Shown: positions 17,301 to 27,410, numbered from the stretch's first letter. The stretch is DNA of 64,000 nucleotides from Mycobacterium asiaticum (GCF_001673365.1 NZ_LZLS01000197.1:1-64000), one strand, 5' to 3'. Numbers and translations: made by a program. The notes: generated by a model from the sequence alone, not told the origin.

Positions 17301-17841
17301 GGTCGACGACCTCGAACACCGACCGGCCCGGCTGCGCCAGCGTCTGTTGGGTTCCGTCCGGCAGGAAGCGGGTGCGAAGCATCGGATGTGCCGCGACTAA
17401 GTCGGCCACTGCCTGCCGCAATCGTTCCGGATCTATTGCGCCACCATCGAATTCGACATAGAGGTGGGCCGCGACACCGCCGAGTTGCTGCTCGTCGGAT
17501 CGGCCGATCCAGTAGGCGTGCTGCATCGGCGCCAGCGGGAACGGCGCGTCTTCGTCCGACTCGTCATCGCGCTGTTCTGCCCGGGCGGCGGCCGGTGCGT
17601 GATCGGAATCCCCGGTGAGCAGGACATGCCACGAGTCGACGGTCGGATTGGCCGCCAAGTCCGCAAAGGTAATGGCCGCACCGCGCTTGCGCCATCCTCC
17701 GGCCATCGCCATCATTCGTATTGAGTTGAGCCCCAATTGGATAAGATCATCCTGGTCCGCTACTTCGTCGACGGGGCAGCCGAGTTGGGCCGCGATCGCG
17801 GTCCTGATCTCGTCTCTGCTGATCCAGTCCTTGGTGCTCAC
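14368..17841 (-). CDS. mbtB: Mycobactin NRPS MbtB (ArCP-Cy-A-PCP, no thioesterase domain)
   Basis: This NRPS receives salicylate from MbtA and forms the aryl-oxazoline cap. Domains of the 1157-aa protein: aryl carrier (about 1-75, Ser40 in LGLNSIRM), cyclisation (about 100-520, motif DMLAGDAMS fitting DxxxxDxxS), adenylation (about 560-1040, LLFTSGSTGLPKG and FDLSVYDIFG), and PCP (about 1075-1130, FFALGGDSVLA). By eye the specificity code reads DLYNLGLIHK, which mixes features of Cys and Thr codes, so Ser/Thr is assumed from the family. M. tuberculosis MbtB is about 1414 aa with a C-terminal thioesterase. Here the protein ends after the PCP and a separate thioesterase is at 29.4 kb. The GTG start overlaps the mbtF stop. 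Confidence 0.93.
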   Translation of the reverse strand: MSTKDWISRDEIRTAIAAQLGCPVDEVADQDDLIQLGLNSIRMMAMAGGWRKRGAAITFADLAANPTVDSWHVLLTGDSDHAPAAARAEQRDDESDEDAPFPLAPMQHAYWIGRSDEQQLGGVAAHLYVEFDGGAIDPERLRQAVADLVAAHPMLRTRFLPDGTQQTLAQPGRSVFEVVDLRTKSTALVESALEELRDRKTHQRLAIDDGQVIDITLTRYDPDRSRLHLDIDMLAGDAMSYRVLVADLAALYRGASLTIPDYSYRQYRTRSGQDRAVDDRDRQWWQHRLPEMPGAPELPTVPVAQRSNPQRTVRYDHWLSPEAKDRLVSGAHARGVTPAVALAAVFADTIGGWSAQDRFLLNVPLFQREPVHPDIDRVIGDFTSSIMLEVDVSERMSVAERARSVQRTMYESGSHAAYSGLDVLRDLGRHRGEPVLAPVVFTSALDLGELFAEDVIETFGEPVWIISQGPQVLLDAQITELRGGLLINWDVRESAFPEDMVDAMFARFTQAVQRLGDGEVGWDAEATVPLPCAQAKVRAAVNATDGPVTGRRLHQGFFEHADARPDDPAVVWGLGDAAGVWSYRQLAEGSLAVAGALRAAGVGLGDAVAIQLPKGRDQILAVLGVLAVGATYVPISIDQPDARRANILQAAEVVAALSVEGAAFDSGIPVISIAAARGHQEPLSEPVFPDSAAIAYLLFTSGSTGLPKGVEVSHSAAMNTIDALNQWFDVDGADRALAVSALEFDLSVYDIFGMLSAGGTVVAVADEQRASADAWVELIARHRVSVLNCVPSILQMILECDANRLGDSLRAVLLGGDWVGAELARALAERVPGCRFAGLGGATETAIHSTVCEVVGEPPSHWATVPFGVPLRNVRCRVVSASGRDCLDWAPGELWVGGASVAAGYRNDPERTAQRFVEHDGLRWYKTGDLARYWPDGTIEFLGRADHQVQIRGYRVELGEVECALRTVPGVRNAVAAVVGASAPKLVAAVAGDPAGDVIAAVAEVLPSYMVPARIHVLDRIPLTANGKPDRRAIVALFESEAVDGSPDGAPTNDLEAALAAIIAEVLDAESVGVHDDFFALGGDSVLATAVVARVRDWLDVDHAVVSDLFATRTVAGLAERLDRREAGRGTSHRLVVIARHYLDVVALTDEEVLAEG

Positions 17842-20800
17842 TGCCCTTCCTTCGTCAGGCCCGCAGCAAGGGCGGCGATACCGCGCTGCCAGAACACCAT
17901 CAGCCGTTCGATGTCGGACGGCGTGAACAAGGACTCGCTCCAGCGCCAGTTGCTGATCAGTTGCGTGCCGTCCGGGGTATTGGCAACGAACGCACTGATA
18001 TTCATCGCGAAGCGCAGTGGCAGATCGGGTTCCGGCGCGTTGGGCAGCGCCTCGATGAAAGCCCCCGGGAGCAGTGACCAGGGCTGTTCGGTGGGCTGCT
18101 GTTCGGGGGGGCCGCCGAGGTCCAACCGACCCAAATAGCTGAACTGGATTTGTGGTTCAGCGGCGTCCTGCAACTCAGGGATGCGATCCACATAGTGCAG
18201 CAGCCCGTAATCCAAACCGTCATGCGGGACTTCGGCGAGATGGGCTACCACCGAATCGACCAGAGCCCTGGCCCTCAATGGATCCCGTTCGGCCTGCTCG
18301 ATTTCGACCGCCGCCGCGCCGACTCCGAATCGGGCGGGGAAGGCGCTGGTGAACCAGCCGACGGTGTTTGTGGTATCGGTATCCAGGGTCGCATCGGCGC
18401 GACCATGACCTTCCAGGGCGACGAGCGTCCCGGCCGCCGGGTCCTGGCCACGTTCCCGCCGCCAACTGGCCATCGTCATCGTCGTTGCGGCCAACAGGAA
18501 TTCGCGTACTCCCTCACCTTTGGAGAGTGCTGCCAGCACGCGTGCGGTGGTATCGACGGGGGTGACGGCTTGGCTGACTTGCAACGTGGACCAAGCATCC
18601 CGGTGCGGATCGGGATGCCGAGCGCCCAAGGCGGCATCGGGTTCGCAAACCACCGACACCCAGTAATCGCGCTGCGCCTGCACTTCGGCAGTAGCGGCTC
18701 GTTCCCACATCAACTCACACCAGCGCCGGTAAGAAGTAAACTCCGGCAGCATCTTTGGCGCCGAACCGGCCTGCATGCAGCGCCATGCCTCCGCGAGATC
18801 GCCCAGGATGATGTGCCAGGACACCACATCCACGGTGAGGTGGTGGGCGGTGATCAACAGCGCATCCCGCCCGTGGGAGGCCGGCTCGGTGTCGGAGAAC
18901 CAGATTGCTCGCATCATGGTGCCGGCGTAGGGGTCGATCTCGTCCATCACCCTCGGCCCGGCGGCGGTGATCGAGGCAATCAGTGCGTCGTCGGTCGACT
19001 CGGTAAGCCGCTGTTCGGTCAGCACGTCGGCCGCATTGACCACCCCGGGCGCACGCGTCACCAGGCGCGGACCGGCGGAAGTGTCGATCAGAATTGATCG
19101 CAGCGTGTCGTGACCGTCAAGCAGTAGCTGCAACATCGACTCGATGGCGGGCCGATCTATGCCGGTCGGCAGCCGCAGCAGCACGGTGTGGGTGAAACGG
19201 CGGAAGTTGCCATGCTCGTAGAGCCAGGACACCATCGGCAGCGGGGGCACCTCGCCGTATTCGGCACCGGTGACGGTCGGATCGGAGTCTAGGGCTGCGT
19301 CGATCGCCGCGGCAAGTTCGCGGATCGTCGGGGCGGTGAACACCATTCGCGGGCTCAGTGTCAGGCCACGTCGTCGGGCCTTGTGTACCAACGAGATCGC
19401 CACGATGCTGTCCAACCCGAACGTGAAGAAGTCGTCGTCGAGGTGCGGCGTCGCGCCGTTGAACTGTTCTGCAAACAGCTCGCACAACTCCCGTTCGGTA
19501 TCAGTGGACGGCGCCGCGGGACCGCGAGTGTTCTGTGCGAGCTCATCGTTGGCCAGTTGGTCCAGCGCGTGCCCGTCGAGTTTGCCGTTGTTATTCACCG
19601 GCAGCTGGTTTAACACCACGATCCTGGCCGGCACCATATACGCGGGCAGCCGTTCGGCGAGCGCTGAGCGCAACCGAGCCGGGTCGTCCTCGTTATCGCG
19701 TTGCCACACAACGAATGCCACCAGGGTGGCTCCGGCCTCCCGGCGGACCACCGATACCGCCGCGTCATGTACCGCGTGCAGACCCCGCAACGCTGCCTCG
19801 ATTTCGCCGAGCTCGACCCGGTAACCGCGAATCTTGACCTGGCTGTCGCCCCGCCCCAGATACGCATAACCCCCGTCTGGTAGGCGACGCACCAGGTCGC
19901 CGGTGCGGTACATGCGTTGCGTAGGCCGGAACGGATCCGCCACGAAGCGAGCCGAAGTCATCGCCGACTGGCCGATGTAGCCGCGCGCGAGCTGAGCGCC
20001 GGACAGGTAGAGCTCACCAACTGCGCCGTGCGGCACTACCCGCAGCGCCGAATCCAACACGTAGCCGTACGTGCCGGCGTTGGGCGTCCCGATCGTCGGC
20101 GTCGGATAGTCCTGTACCGCGGCCACCACGGCCTCCACCGTTGTTTCGGTGGGTCCGTAGCAGTTGTAGACCGCAGTTGACGGTAGGAAGCGCAAGTTGT
20201 CCCACAGCACGCTGTTGATCGCCTCGCCGCCCAATGCGAGCACAGCCAGATCGTGGTCCAGCAGTCCCGCCGCCCGAAGCTGGACGAGCATTGACGGGGT
20301 GGTGTCGATCATGTCGATCTGTTGGTCGGCGAGGCCTTTGACCAGTTGATCCGCGTCGCGCATCTGGTCGGCGTCGAACAGGTGGATGGCATGACCATCC
20401 AGCAGACCGACCATCGGTTGCCACGACGCATCGAAGCTCAAGGACCAGGCGTGCGCGATACGCAGCGGTCGACCGAGGCTTTTCGTCGCCGGTCGGTAGA
20501 CGCGATAGCGGTGGTCAGCGAAGTAGCCGAGTAGTGCGGCGTTGGTGCCGATCACGCCTTTGGGCTCCCCGGTCGAGCCGGATGTGAAGATGACGTACGC
20601 GCTGTTGCCGGGGTGGCGTTGAACCGCAGGCGCGGCAATGTGGTGGCGCGAAATACGTTCGCTCACATCGTGATCGTCGATCACCAAGACCGGAAGCCGA
20701 GCTTCGACCAGTGCCGCGGTGCTCACGTCGGTGATCGCCAGCACCGGATTAGCTTGTGCTAGCAGGGATTCGATACGCGCCGCAGGCAACGAGGTGTCCA

Positions 20801-22397
20801 CCGGCAGATAGGCGGCGCCAGCGCCAAGTACACCCAGGATCGCGACGATCGAACGGGCCGAGCGGCGCAGCGCCAGCGCGACAACGGCTTCCGGACCGAT
20901 CCCGTGTTCCGTTAGCTCACCGGCCAGCCGCGCCGCGGCTGCATGTAGCTGTGCGTAGCTGTAGCGCTCGCCGTCGCTGGTAGACAGGGCAAGCGCCTCG
21001 GGTGTCGTCTGGGCCTGCCGCTCGAACAGCTCCCACACCGTGGCATCAACGACGGCTGTATCGGCGAGGTCGCGGTACTCGGCGTGTTCGGCGGCGGTGA
21101 GCACGTCCAGCCGGTCGGGGGTCCGGTCGCCGATGTCAGGAAGCTGACACAGTACGGCGACCAGTCGCTCACAGATCTGCGCTCCGGAAAAGTGCGGCAG
21201 CGCTTGCTGAATGGCCTCGACGACCACGACCAGTTGATCCTCGATCGTGTGCGAGACCACGGTCAGCGGATAGTGCGTCAGACTCTCACCCGCCACGGGC
21301 GTGAACTGAACACCGTCGGCGGTGACCACCGGCCGGATGGCGTCCTCCAGCGGAGCGTTCTCGAATACGAACATCGTGTCGAACAGGGCGCCCCGGCCGT
21401 CTCCGCGTTGCAATTCGGACAGGCCGAGAAATCCGATGTCGCGCATCATCGACGATTCGCGTTGCAGCCGCACGCATTGCTCGACCACCGATACGGTAGG
21501 GCTCACCTGGTGCACCACCGGCACCGCGTTGATGAACATCCCGACCATGGTCTCCACACCCGGCAGCGACTCGGGGCGGCCGGACACGACGGTGCCGAAG
21601 ACGACGTCACGACGGTCGGTCAACCGGCTGAGCACGACCGCCCAGGCGAAAAGCACTGCGGTATTAAGTGTTAGCCCGTTGCGCCCCGCCCACTTGCGCA
21701 GCCTCGTCGTATCGCCCACCGAGAGCAGCAGGCTCGACTTTTCCGGCACACCTGCCGCGTCATGGCGTTCCTGCGCCAAGATGAGCGGGCCGCTGACGCG
21801 TTGCAGATACTGCGTCCACTTCGCGGTGGCGTCCGCCCTGTCCTGGGTCCCCAGCCAGGCGATGTAGTCACGGTAGGGGCGTGGGCTGGGCAGGCCGTCG
21901 GTCAAACCCCCGGCCTGATACACCGCAAGCATCTCGGTGAAGAAGACGCCGAGTCCCCATCCGTCCACCAGGATGTGGTGCGCGGTGAAGATCATCCGGC
22001 GTCTGGATTCGCCTGGCACCGTGAGCAGTACGACCCGCAGCGCCGGGCCACGGCTCAGATCGAACGGCCGGTGTCGTTCTGAGCGGGCGATGGGGTCGAA
22101 TTCCGTTGGCGTGGCGACTCGTTCAGTCCACGGCAGCTCAGCGTGGCTGGGCACGATCTGAACGGGCTTGGGTACGTCCCGGTCCCAGAATGCGGCGCGC
22201 AGGTTGGGGTGCCGCTCCAGCATCATCTGTGCGCTGCGGCGCAGCAGATCGACATCCAGCGGTCCGTCGATATCGGCGATGAACTGCATCGTGTAGATGT
22301 CCAGGCTGTCCTGCGCCAGGCGATACAACGCGAACAGCCCTTCCTGCAAGGGGCTGAGCGCGAGGACATCCTCGATCTGCGGCGGGGCGGTGCTCAC
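17838..22397 (-). CDS. mbtF: Mycobactin NRPS MbtF (C-A-PCP-E)
   Basis: This terminal NRPS (1519 aa) adds the second hydroxylysine, which becomes the cyclic cobactin part. It has condensation (about 1-435, HHILVDGWG), adenylation (about 455-960, VIFTSGSTGEPKG) and PCP (about 980-1045, FTFGLDSIVA) domains. A C-terminal epimerisation-type domain (about 1060-1500) shows HHLTVDVVSWHI, EGHGRADAT and NTVGWFTSAFP. The adenylation code reads about DAQDAGCVEK, with acidic positions that suit a basic side chain. The HHxxxD motif of the E domain is followed by Val instead of the usual Gly. It is cotranscribed between mbtE (9-base gap) and mbtB (4-base overlap). Confidence 0.92.
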   Translation of the reverse strand: MSTAPPQIEDVLALSPLQEGLFALYRLAQDSLDIYTMQFIADIDGPLDVDLLRRSAQMMLERHPNLRAAFWDRDVPKPVQIVPSHAELPWTERVATPTEFDPIARSERHRPFDLSRGPALRVVLLTVPGESRRRMIFTAHHILVDGWGLGVFFTEMLAVYQAGGLTDGLPSPRPYRDYIAWLGTQDRADATAKWTQYLQRVSGPLILAQERHDAAGVPEKSSLLLSVGDTTRLRKWAGRNGLTLNTAVLFAWAVVLSRLTDRRDVVFGTVVSGRPESLPGVETMVGMFINAVPVVHQVSPTVSVVEQCVRLQRESSMMRDIGFLGLSELQRGDGRGALFDTMFVFENAPLEDAIRPVVTADGVQFTPVAGESLTHYPLTVVSHTIEDQLVVVVEAIQQALPHFSGAQICERLVAVLCQLPDIGDRTPDRLDVLTAAEHAEYRDLADTAVVDATVWELFERQAQTTPEALALSTSDGERYSYAQLHAAAARLAGELTEHGIGPEAVVALALRRSARSIVAILGVLGAGAAYLPVDTSLPAARIESLLAQANPVLAITDVSTAALVEARLPVLVIDDHDVSERISRHHIAAPAVQRHPGNSAYVIFTSGSTGEPKGVIGTNAALLGYFADHRYRVYRPATKSLGRPLRIAHAWSLSFDASWQPMVGLLDGHAIHLFDADQMRDADQLVKGLADQQIDMIDTTPSMLVQLRAAGLLDHDLAVLALGGEAINSVLWDNLRFLPSTAVYNCYGPTETTVEAVVAAVQDYPTPTIGTPNAGTYGYVLDSALRVVPHGAVGELYLSGAQLARGYIGQSAMTSARFVADPFRPTQRMYRTGDLVRRLPDGGYAYLGRGDSQVKIRGYRVELGEIEAALRGLHAVHDAAVSVVRREAGATLVAFVVWQRDNEDDPARLRSALAERLPAYMVPARIVVLNQLPVNNNGKLDGHALDQLANDELAQNTRGPAAPSTDTERELCELFAEQFNGATPHLDDDFFTFGLDSIVAISLVHKARRRGLTLSPRMVFTAPTIRELAAAIDAALDSDPTVTGAEYGEVPPLPMVSWLYEHGNFRRFTHTVLLRLPTGIDRPAIESMLQLLLDGHDTLRSILIDTSAGPRLVTRAPGVVNAADVLTEQRLTESTDDALIASITAAGPRVMDEIDPYAGTMMRAIWFSDTEPASHGRDALLITAHHLTVDVVSWHIILGDLAEAWRCMQAGSAPKMLPEFTSYRRWCELMWERAATAEVQAQRDYWVSVVCEPDAALGARHPDPHRDAWSTLQVSQAVTPVDTTARVLAALSKGEGVREFLLAATTMTMASWRRERGQDPAAGTLVALEGHGRADATLDTDTTNTVGWFTSAFPARFGVGAAAVEIEQAERDPLRARALVDSVVAHLAEVPHDGLDYGLLHYVDRIPELQDAAEPQIQFSYLGRLDLGGPPEQQPTEQPWSLLPGAFIEALPNAPEPDLPLRFAMNISAFVANTPDGTQLISNWRWSESLFTPSDIERLMVFWQRGIAALAAGLTKEGQ

Positions 22398-22406
22398 CGG
22401 GCCCCG

Positions 22407-25400
22407 CTAATGGTTCTGCCAGGAGGCGGTTAACGCGGCCAGCGCGTCGGCGTCCAGGCCCGACGCGCTCATAGGGGCACTCGACGGTGGAACATCGTGC
22501 TCGTCAGACGATTTCGCCGTATCCGCGGTGGCGGCATCGGTTGCGGCAGCCACCTCGGCGATGGTCATATGCTCGAACACCATCGCCGGTGCCAACGCCA
22601 GACCTTGCGCGTTGGCGCGGGCCGACATCTGCACGGCGATGATGCTGTCGCCACCGAGGGCGAAGAAGTTGTCTTCGCGGTCGACGTCGGTGATTTCGAG
22701 CAACTCCTCCAGTAGGCCGATCAGCGCCCGCTCGGTTTCCGCTGAACCGCCCGTGGCCGGGAGTGCCGAAACAGCCTGCGCGGGGGTCGGCGGTGCCAAG
22801 AGTTTGTCCATGACTTCTGTTGGCAGCAGCTGCAGCTCAGAGATCGCCCGGTCCGGTGTCATCACGAACGCATCGAGCACGGCATTGAGGGCATCGGAAA
22901 AATGGTGAACCGTCGCTGGTTCATACAGGTCGGCGTTGGCGACGATCCGCACCTCAAGCTCTCCGCCCGTCGTCACGTTCATGCTGACGTTCAGATCCAG
23001 CAGGGAGACATCGAACTCCATCGGGAGCGCCACGATCACTGTTCCACCCCCAGCGGTGAGGTCGCGGGGCGCCAGCGCCCAGTCCTCTGCCCGGAAATGA
23101 ATGGAGCTTTGGAACAGCGGGTGGTTGCGCGATCGCGAGCGCGGCGGGTTGAGGGCCTCGACCAGTCGGTCTATCGGCAATTCCTGGTGCGCCAACGCAT
23201 CGAGCACCATTTCACGGCAACGCGCCAGCATGGTTCGCAGACTCGGGTCACCCGTCAGGTCGTTGCGCAGCGTCACCACGTTGGCGAATGGACCGTCGAC
23301 GTTCGTGATGGCCAACTCGCCGCGGGCTGCGACCGGGCTGCCGATGGCGATGTCGGTGCCGCCGCCGACGCTATGCAGCAATACCGCGAGCGCGGCCTCG
23401 TAGAGCATGAACTCACTGGCTCCGGTTGCATCCGCGAACTGCGCCAGTCGCCCACGGCGAGGCGCCGGCAGCGTGAATGTCGCTATCTGCGCCCGTCTTC
23501 CGATTACCGGTGGGCGCGCGTGGTCGGCAGCCATGGAGATTTCGGCGGGCAATCCGCGCAGCGCGTGGCACCAGAAAGCCAATTCGGACTGCGCCCACTC
23601 GCCCGGCACATCGAAGGTATCTCGTTGCCACTGTGCGTAATCGGCGAATTGAAACGGCAACGCATCCCACTGTGGTGCTTGACCGGTCAGTCGCGTCCGG
23701 TAGGCCGTGATCAGGTCTTCGTAGATGACACCGAGCGAATTGTGATCGGTGACGATGTGATGGATAAGCACAACCAGAACGTGCTCTTGCGGGCCGAGCA
23801 CCAGCAGGGTGGGCCTGATCATCGGCCCCGCTTCCAAGTCGAACAGATAGCGGCGCAGGTCGGCGATGGTGTCCTCTACCAGGTCCGCCGCGACCTCGGT
23901 GACCGCGAGATCCAACTCTACGTTCGGCCGCACGCACTGATACGGCATGCCTTCGTGGTCGACGAAAACCGTGCGCAACGCCTCGTGTCGCGCCACCACG
24001 TCATTGAGGGCGGCGGTGAGCGCGGCAGTGTCCAGCGGACCGTCGATGCGCAGTGATAGCCCGAGATTGAATACGTCGTTGGCACCGCGCATCCGGTGTT
24101 GAAACCACATGGCCAGCTGCGAGTAGGACAACGGGGACCGCTCAGATCGACCCACTTCGACCAGCGGCGGTCGAGAATGCGTTGCGGTGCTTGATGATTC
24201 GACCAGTCGGCCGGCCAGCCCGGCCGGGGTCGGCGTGTCGAAGACGGCGCGGACGTTACACTCCGCGTCGAATTCCGCTCGGATCTGCGCGACCAGCCGG
24301 GCCGCTAGCAGCGAATGGCCGCCGAGGTCGAAGAAAGAATCGTCGACGCCTACGCGCTCAAGGCCGAAGAGCCGTTCGAAGATCGAACACATCCGTCGCT
24401 CGGTGACCGTGGCCGGCGCACGGTAGCTGCGCGCCGCGACCGGAACCGCTGTCGGCAATGCCCGCTTGTCCAGCTTCCCGTGCACGGTCAACGGGATCTC
24501 CGGGATTACCGCAAACGCACCAGGCACCATGTATTCCGGCAGCAGCGATGCGGCATGTGCGTGTATGTCGCCCAGATCCAACTGCAGCAAGGTGCCTGAC
24601 TCGCTTGCCATTACGGGCACCACGTACGCAACGAGCCTCGGCCCGACCCCATCTGCCGAATCCTCGGTCAGAACCAGGCTGTGTCGCACCGACGGATGCG
24701 TGGCGATCGCCGCCTCGACTTCACCGAGCTCGATCCGAAAGCCCCGCACCTTGACCTGCTCGTCGGCGCGGCCGACGAATTCCAGTTGTCCAGTCCCGTT
24801 GCGCCGCACCAGATCACCGGTGCGATACAGACGCATACCGGGGTTGAATGGGTCGGCCACAAAGCGTTGCGCGGTCAGGGCTGGACGGCCGAGGTACCCG
24901 CGCGCCAGCTGAGCCCCGCCGAGGTAGAGTTCGCCGACGACTTCCGCGGGCACCGGATGCAACTCCTGATCCAGCACATAGGTATAGACGTTCTGGTTGG
25001 GTATGCCGATCGGCACCACACCCGTGCCCTGCGGCCCCTCGACCGGCATGTGCGTGGCGCAGATGACCGCTTCAGTGGGGCCGTAGTGGTTGCGTAATTT
25101 GGCGTCGAAGTAGCCGGAGAATTTATCGGCCACCTCACCGGCCAGCGCTTCCCCCCCGACCGGCACCTGGGTCAGTTGCCGCCACTCTTTCACCTGCGGC
25201 AGCAGCAACAAGGTGCTCAACATCGACGGCACCATGTGCAGCACGGTGACGCCGTGGCGGCCGATCAGGTCGGCGACGTACGGAATGTCATTGAACGCGT
25301 TGGGTTTGGGCACCACCAGGCGCGCACCGATGGACAACGAGGCAAAGATCTCCATCAGCGACGCATCGAAGCTCACCGAGGACGACTGAAACACTCGGTC

Positions 25401-27410
25401 GGTGGCCGCCAGGTCCCACTCGGCGAGGAAGCCCGACATGTGCTCGGCGATCGCGTGGTGTGGCACCGCCACGCCTTTGGGCTGCCCCGTGGAACCCGAC
25501 GTGTAGATGACGTAAGCCAGGTGCTCGGGACGCAGCGGGCGGATCCGGTCGGCGTCGGTGGGCGCGTTGTCCGGCATCCCGGCCGCGGCTGATTCCGCCT
25601 CACTCAATTCCGGTTGTCCGAGAACCAGTTTGGGGCGCGCATCGGTGACCAGGTACTCGATGCGATCGTCGGGAAACGCCGGGTCGATCGGCAGGTAGGC
25701 GGCACCGGACTTCAATACGGCGAACATGGCGACGACGAATTCGACCGAGGTGGTCATGCGTAGACCGACGATGTCCTCGACGCCGACTCCCCGGCTGATC
25801 AGCCAGTGCGCCAAGCGGTTTGCCCGGGCGTGCAGCTCGGCATAACTGAGATCGACACTGTCGGATGCCAACGCCACCGCCTCGGGGGACGTGGCTGCGG
25901 CCGACTCCAGCGCGGCGAGGATGGTGCTCGCCGGGGTTGGGACGAGTTGACCGTGCGATTGCGCCAGTACGTCTTCGCGCTCTCCGGGACCGAGCAGGTT
26001 CAGACTCGCGAGCCGATGTCCGGGTTGGCTGAGCGCGTTGTCCAACAGGTGACGATAGTGCGACAGCATCTGATCGACGAGCGGGCCGGCCAGCACCTCG
26101 GTCTGGTATTCGAACTCGACCTTGGTGCCATCTGGGTCGAGCACCACGGCCAGCGCGAGCGGTACCGGAGCGGTGACCGCGCCGAACTCGAGCTGATCGG
26201 CGATGACCCCGTCGAACTCCAAGCCCGTCACGCTCTTTCGCATGCTGAAGCCGAGCCGAACCAGCCCGTCCATCCCGTCGTGCCCGGCGGATCGCTGCGG
26301 ATTCAGCTCGCGCACCACGCGATCCAGCCCGACCGATTGACGGGCGAAGGCTCCCAGGCAGGTTTCGCGCACCGCGTCGACCAGTTCGGCGAAGCTGTCC
26401 TGCGGTCGCACGGTGATGCGCAACAGCAGCGTGTTGCCGAAGTACCCGATCGCGCCTTCGGAGCCGGCCCGTCGCTCGGTTACCGGAATGGAAACCAGAA
26501 AGTCCGATGCGCCGGTATAGCGACGAATCAGTGCGCCGTACGCCGCCAGCAGAACCATGAACGGGGTCGCGGACCGGGCGCGAGCGAAAGTTTCGAGCTG
26601 GCCGACCAAGTCGGTGGGTATCCCCCGGGTTAGCCGTTGCGCCCGTTTGGACGCGGTCAGGGGTGCCGAGCCGGGCAGTTCCAGCGGATCGGGCAACGGC
26701 AGCAATGTATTACGCCAGTAATCGACGTCCGCGTCGGACGTGCCGGCGGCAGCCGCCAGCACTTCGACGGCAACATATTGCGCCGCTTGACCATTCGATG
26801 CGGTGGCGTGGTACGCCGAATTCAGGTCGTCGAACAACACGGCCCAGGAATCGTCGTCCCAGCAGATGTGATGCACCACCAGCAGCAGGACGAACTCGGT
26901 CGGACCGGTAAGCAGCAGCGTGATCCGCAGCGGTAATTCGGTCGTCAGATCGAAGGGACGACCGAATTCATGCTGCGCCATTCCCTCAACAGTTTGCGGC
27001 TTACCGGTCAAATCGACTGTTTGCCCGACTATCCGAAAAGGTATCTCGACGTCATCCTGGAAGACCTGGTACGGCTCGCCGTCGGTGCCGAGGCCATAGG
27101 TGGTGCGCAAGATCGCGTGCCGCGCAATGACAGTCGCGAATGCGGCGCGCAGCCGCGCCTCGTCGAGGGCGCCGGTCAGCCGGTAGGCGACGCAGATATT
27201 CAGCGTCGTGTCGGCGGGATCCATGGCCTGCACGAACCACATCCGTCGCTGGCCGGCCGACAGGGGGTAGTGCTGTCCGGCCGCTGCGCCGGTCAGACTG
27301 GGGGGCAGACCGGAAGCCTCGGACGCAGCAGAGCTTGCCCCGCTTTCGGCGATGCGCTTGCGCAGCAACTCGCGGCGGCGCTCCTGCATCGTCTTGGCAT
27401 CGTGTGCCAT
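22407..27410 (-). CDS. mbtE: Mycobactin NRPS MbtE (C-A-PCP-C-PCP)
   Basis: This NRPS incorporates the first (acylated) hydroxylysine. Domains: condensation (about 30-480, HHICWDDDSW), adenylation (about 500-1005, VIYTSGSTGQPKG), PCP (about 1020-1095, FFDLGGHSLLA), a second condensation (about 1110-1545, HHIVTDHNS) and a terminal PCP (about 1575-1635, FFALGGDSIIA). This is the MbtE architecture and length (1667 aa versus about 1682). I chose the ATG at 27410 because an AGGAG lies upstream; an in-frame ATG at 27431 is the alternative. It follows the formyltransferase gene closely, which suggests that the two act on the same residue. Confidence 0.9.
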   Translation of the reverse strand: MAHDAKTMQERRRELLRKRIAESGASSAASEASGLPPSLTGAAAGQHYPLSAGQRRMWFVQAMDPADTTLNICVAYRLTGALDEARLRAAFATVIARHAILRTTYGLGTDGEPYQVFQDDVEIPFRIVGQTVDLTGKPQTVEGMAQHEFGRPFDLTTELPLRITLLLTGPTEFVLLLVVHHICWDDDSWAVLFDDLNSAYHATASNGQAAQYVAVEVLAAAAGTSDADVDYWRNTLLPLPDPLELPGSAPLTASKRAQRLTRGIPTDLVGQLETFARARSATPFMVLLAAYGALIRRYTGASDFLVSIPVTERRAGSEGAIGYFGNTLLLRITVRPQDSFAELVDAVRETCLGAFARQSVGLDRVVRELNPQRSAGHDGMDGLVRLGFSMRKSVTGLEFDGVIADQLEFGAVTAPVPLALAVVLDPDGTKVEFEYQTEVLAGPLVDQMLSHYRHLLDNALSQPGHRLASLNLLGPGEREDVLAQSHGQLVPTPASTILAALESAAATSPEAVALASDSVDLSYAELHARANRLAHWLISRGVGVEDIVGLRMTTSVEFVVAMFAVLKSGAAYLPIDPAFPDDRIEYLVTDARPKLVLGQPELSEAESAAAGMPDNAPTDADRIRPLRPEHLAYVIYTSGSTGQPKGVAVPHHAIAEHMSGFLAEWDLAATDRVFQSSSVSFDASLMEIFASLSIGARLVVPKPNAFNDIPYVADLIGRHGVTVLHMVPSMLSTLLLLPQVKEWRQLTQVPVGGEALAGEVADKFSGYFDAKLRNHYGPTEAVICATHMPVEGPQGTGVVPIGIPNQNVYTYVLDQELHPVPAEVVGELYLGGAQLARGYLGRPALTAQRFVADPFNPGMRLYRTGDLVRRNGTGQLEFVGRADEQVKVRGFRIELGEVEAAIATHPSVRHSLVLTEDSADGVGPRLVAYVVPVMASESGTLLQLDLGDIHAHAASLLPEYMVPGAFAVIPEIPLTVHGKLDKRALPTAVPVAARSYRAPATVTERRMCSIFERLFGLERVGVDDSFFDLGGHSLLAARLVAQIRAEFDAECNVRAVFDTPTPAGLAGRLVESSSTATHSRPPLVEVGRSERSPLSYSQLAMWFQHRMRGANDVFNLGLSLRIDGPLDTAALTAALNDVVARHEALRTVFVDHEGMPYQCVRPNVELDLAVTEVAADLVEDTIADLRRYLFDLEAGPMIRPTLLVLGPQEHVLVVLIHHIVTDHNSLGVIYEDLITAYRTRLTGQAPQWDALPFQFADYAQWQRDTFDVPGEWAQSELAFWCHALRGLPAEISMAADHARPPVIGRRAQIATFTLPAPRRGRLAQFADATGASEFMLYEAALAVLLHSVGGGTDIAIGSPVAARGELAITNVDGPFANVVTLRNDLTGDPSLRTMLARCREMVLDALAHQELPIDRLVEALNPPRSRSRNHPLFQSSIHFRAEDWALAPRDLTAGGGTVIVALPMEFDVSLLDLNVSMNVTTGGELEVRIVANADLYEPATVHHFSDALNAVLDAFVMTPDRAISELQLLPTEVMDKLLAPPTPAQAVSALPATGGSAETERALIGLLEELLEITDVDREDNFFALGGDSIIAVQMSARANAQGLALAPAMVFEHMTIAEVAAATDAATADTAKSSDEHDVPPSSAPMSASGLDADALAALTASWQNH

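Noticed and set aside
22902..24056. 384-aa reading frame opposite mbtE
   Set aside because: It is antisense to intact condensation and PCP domains with shadow-type composition.
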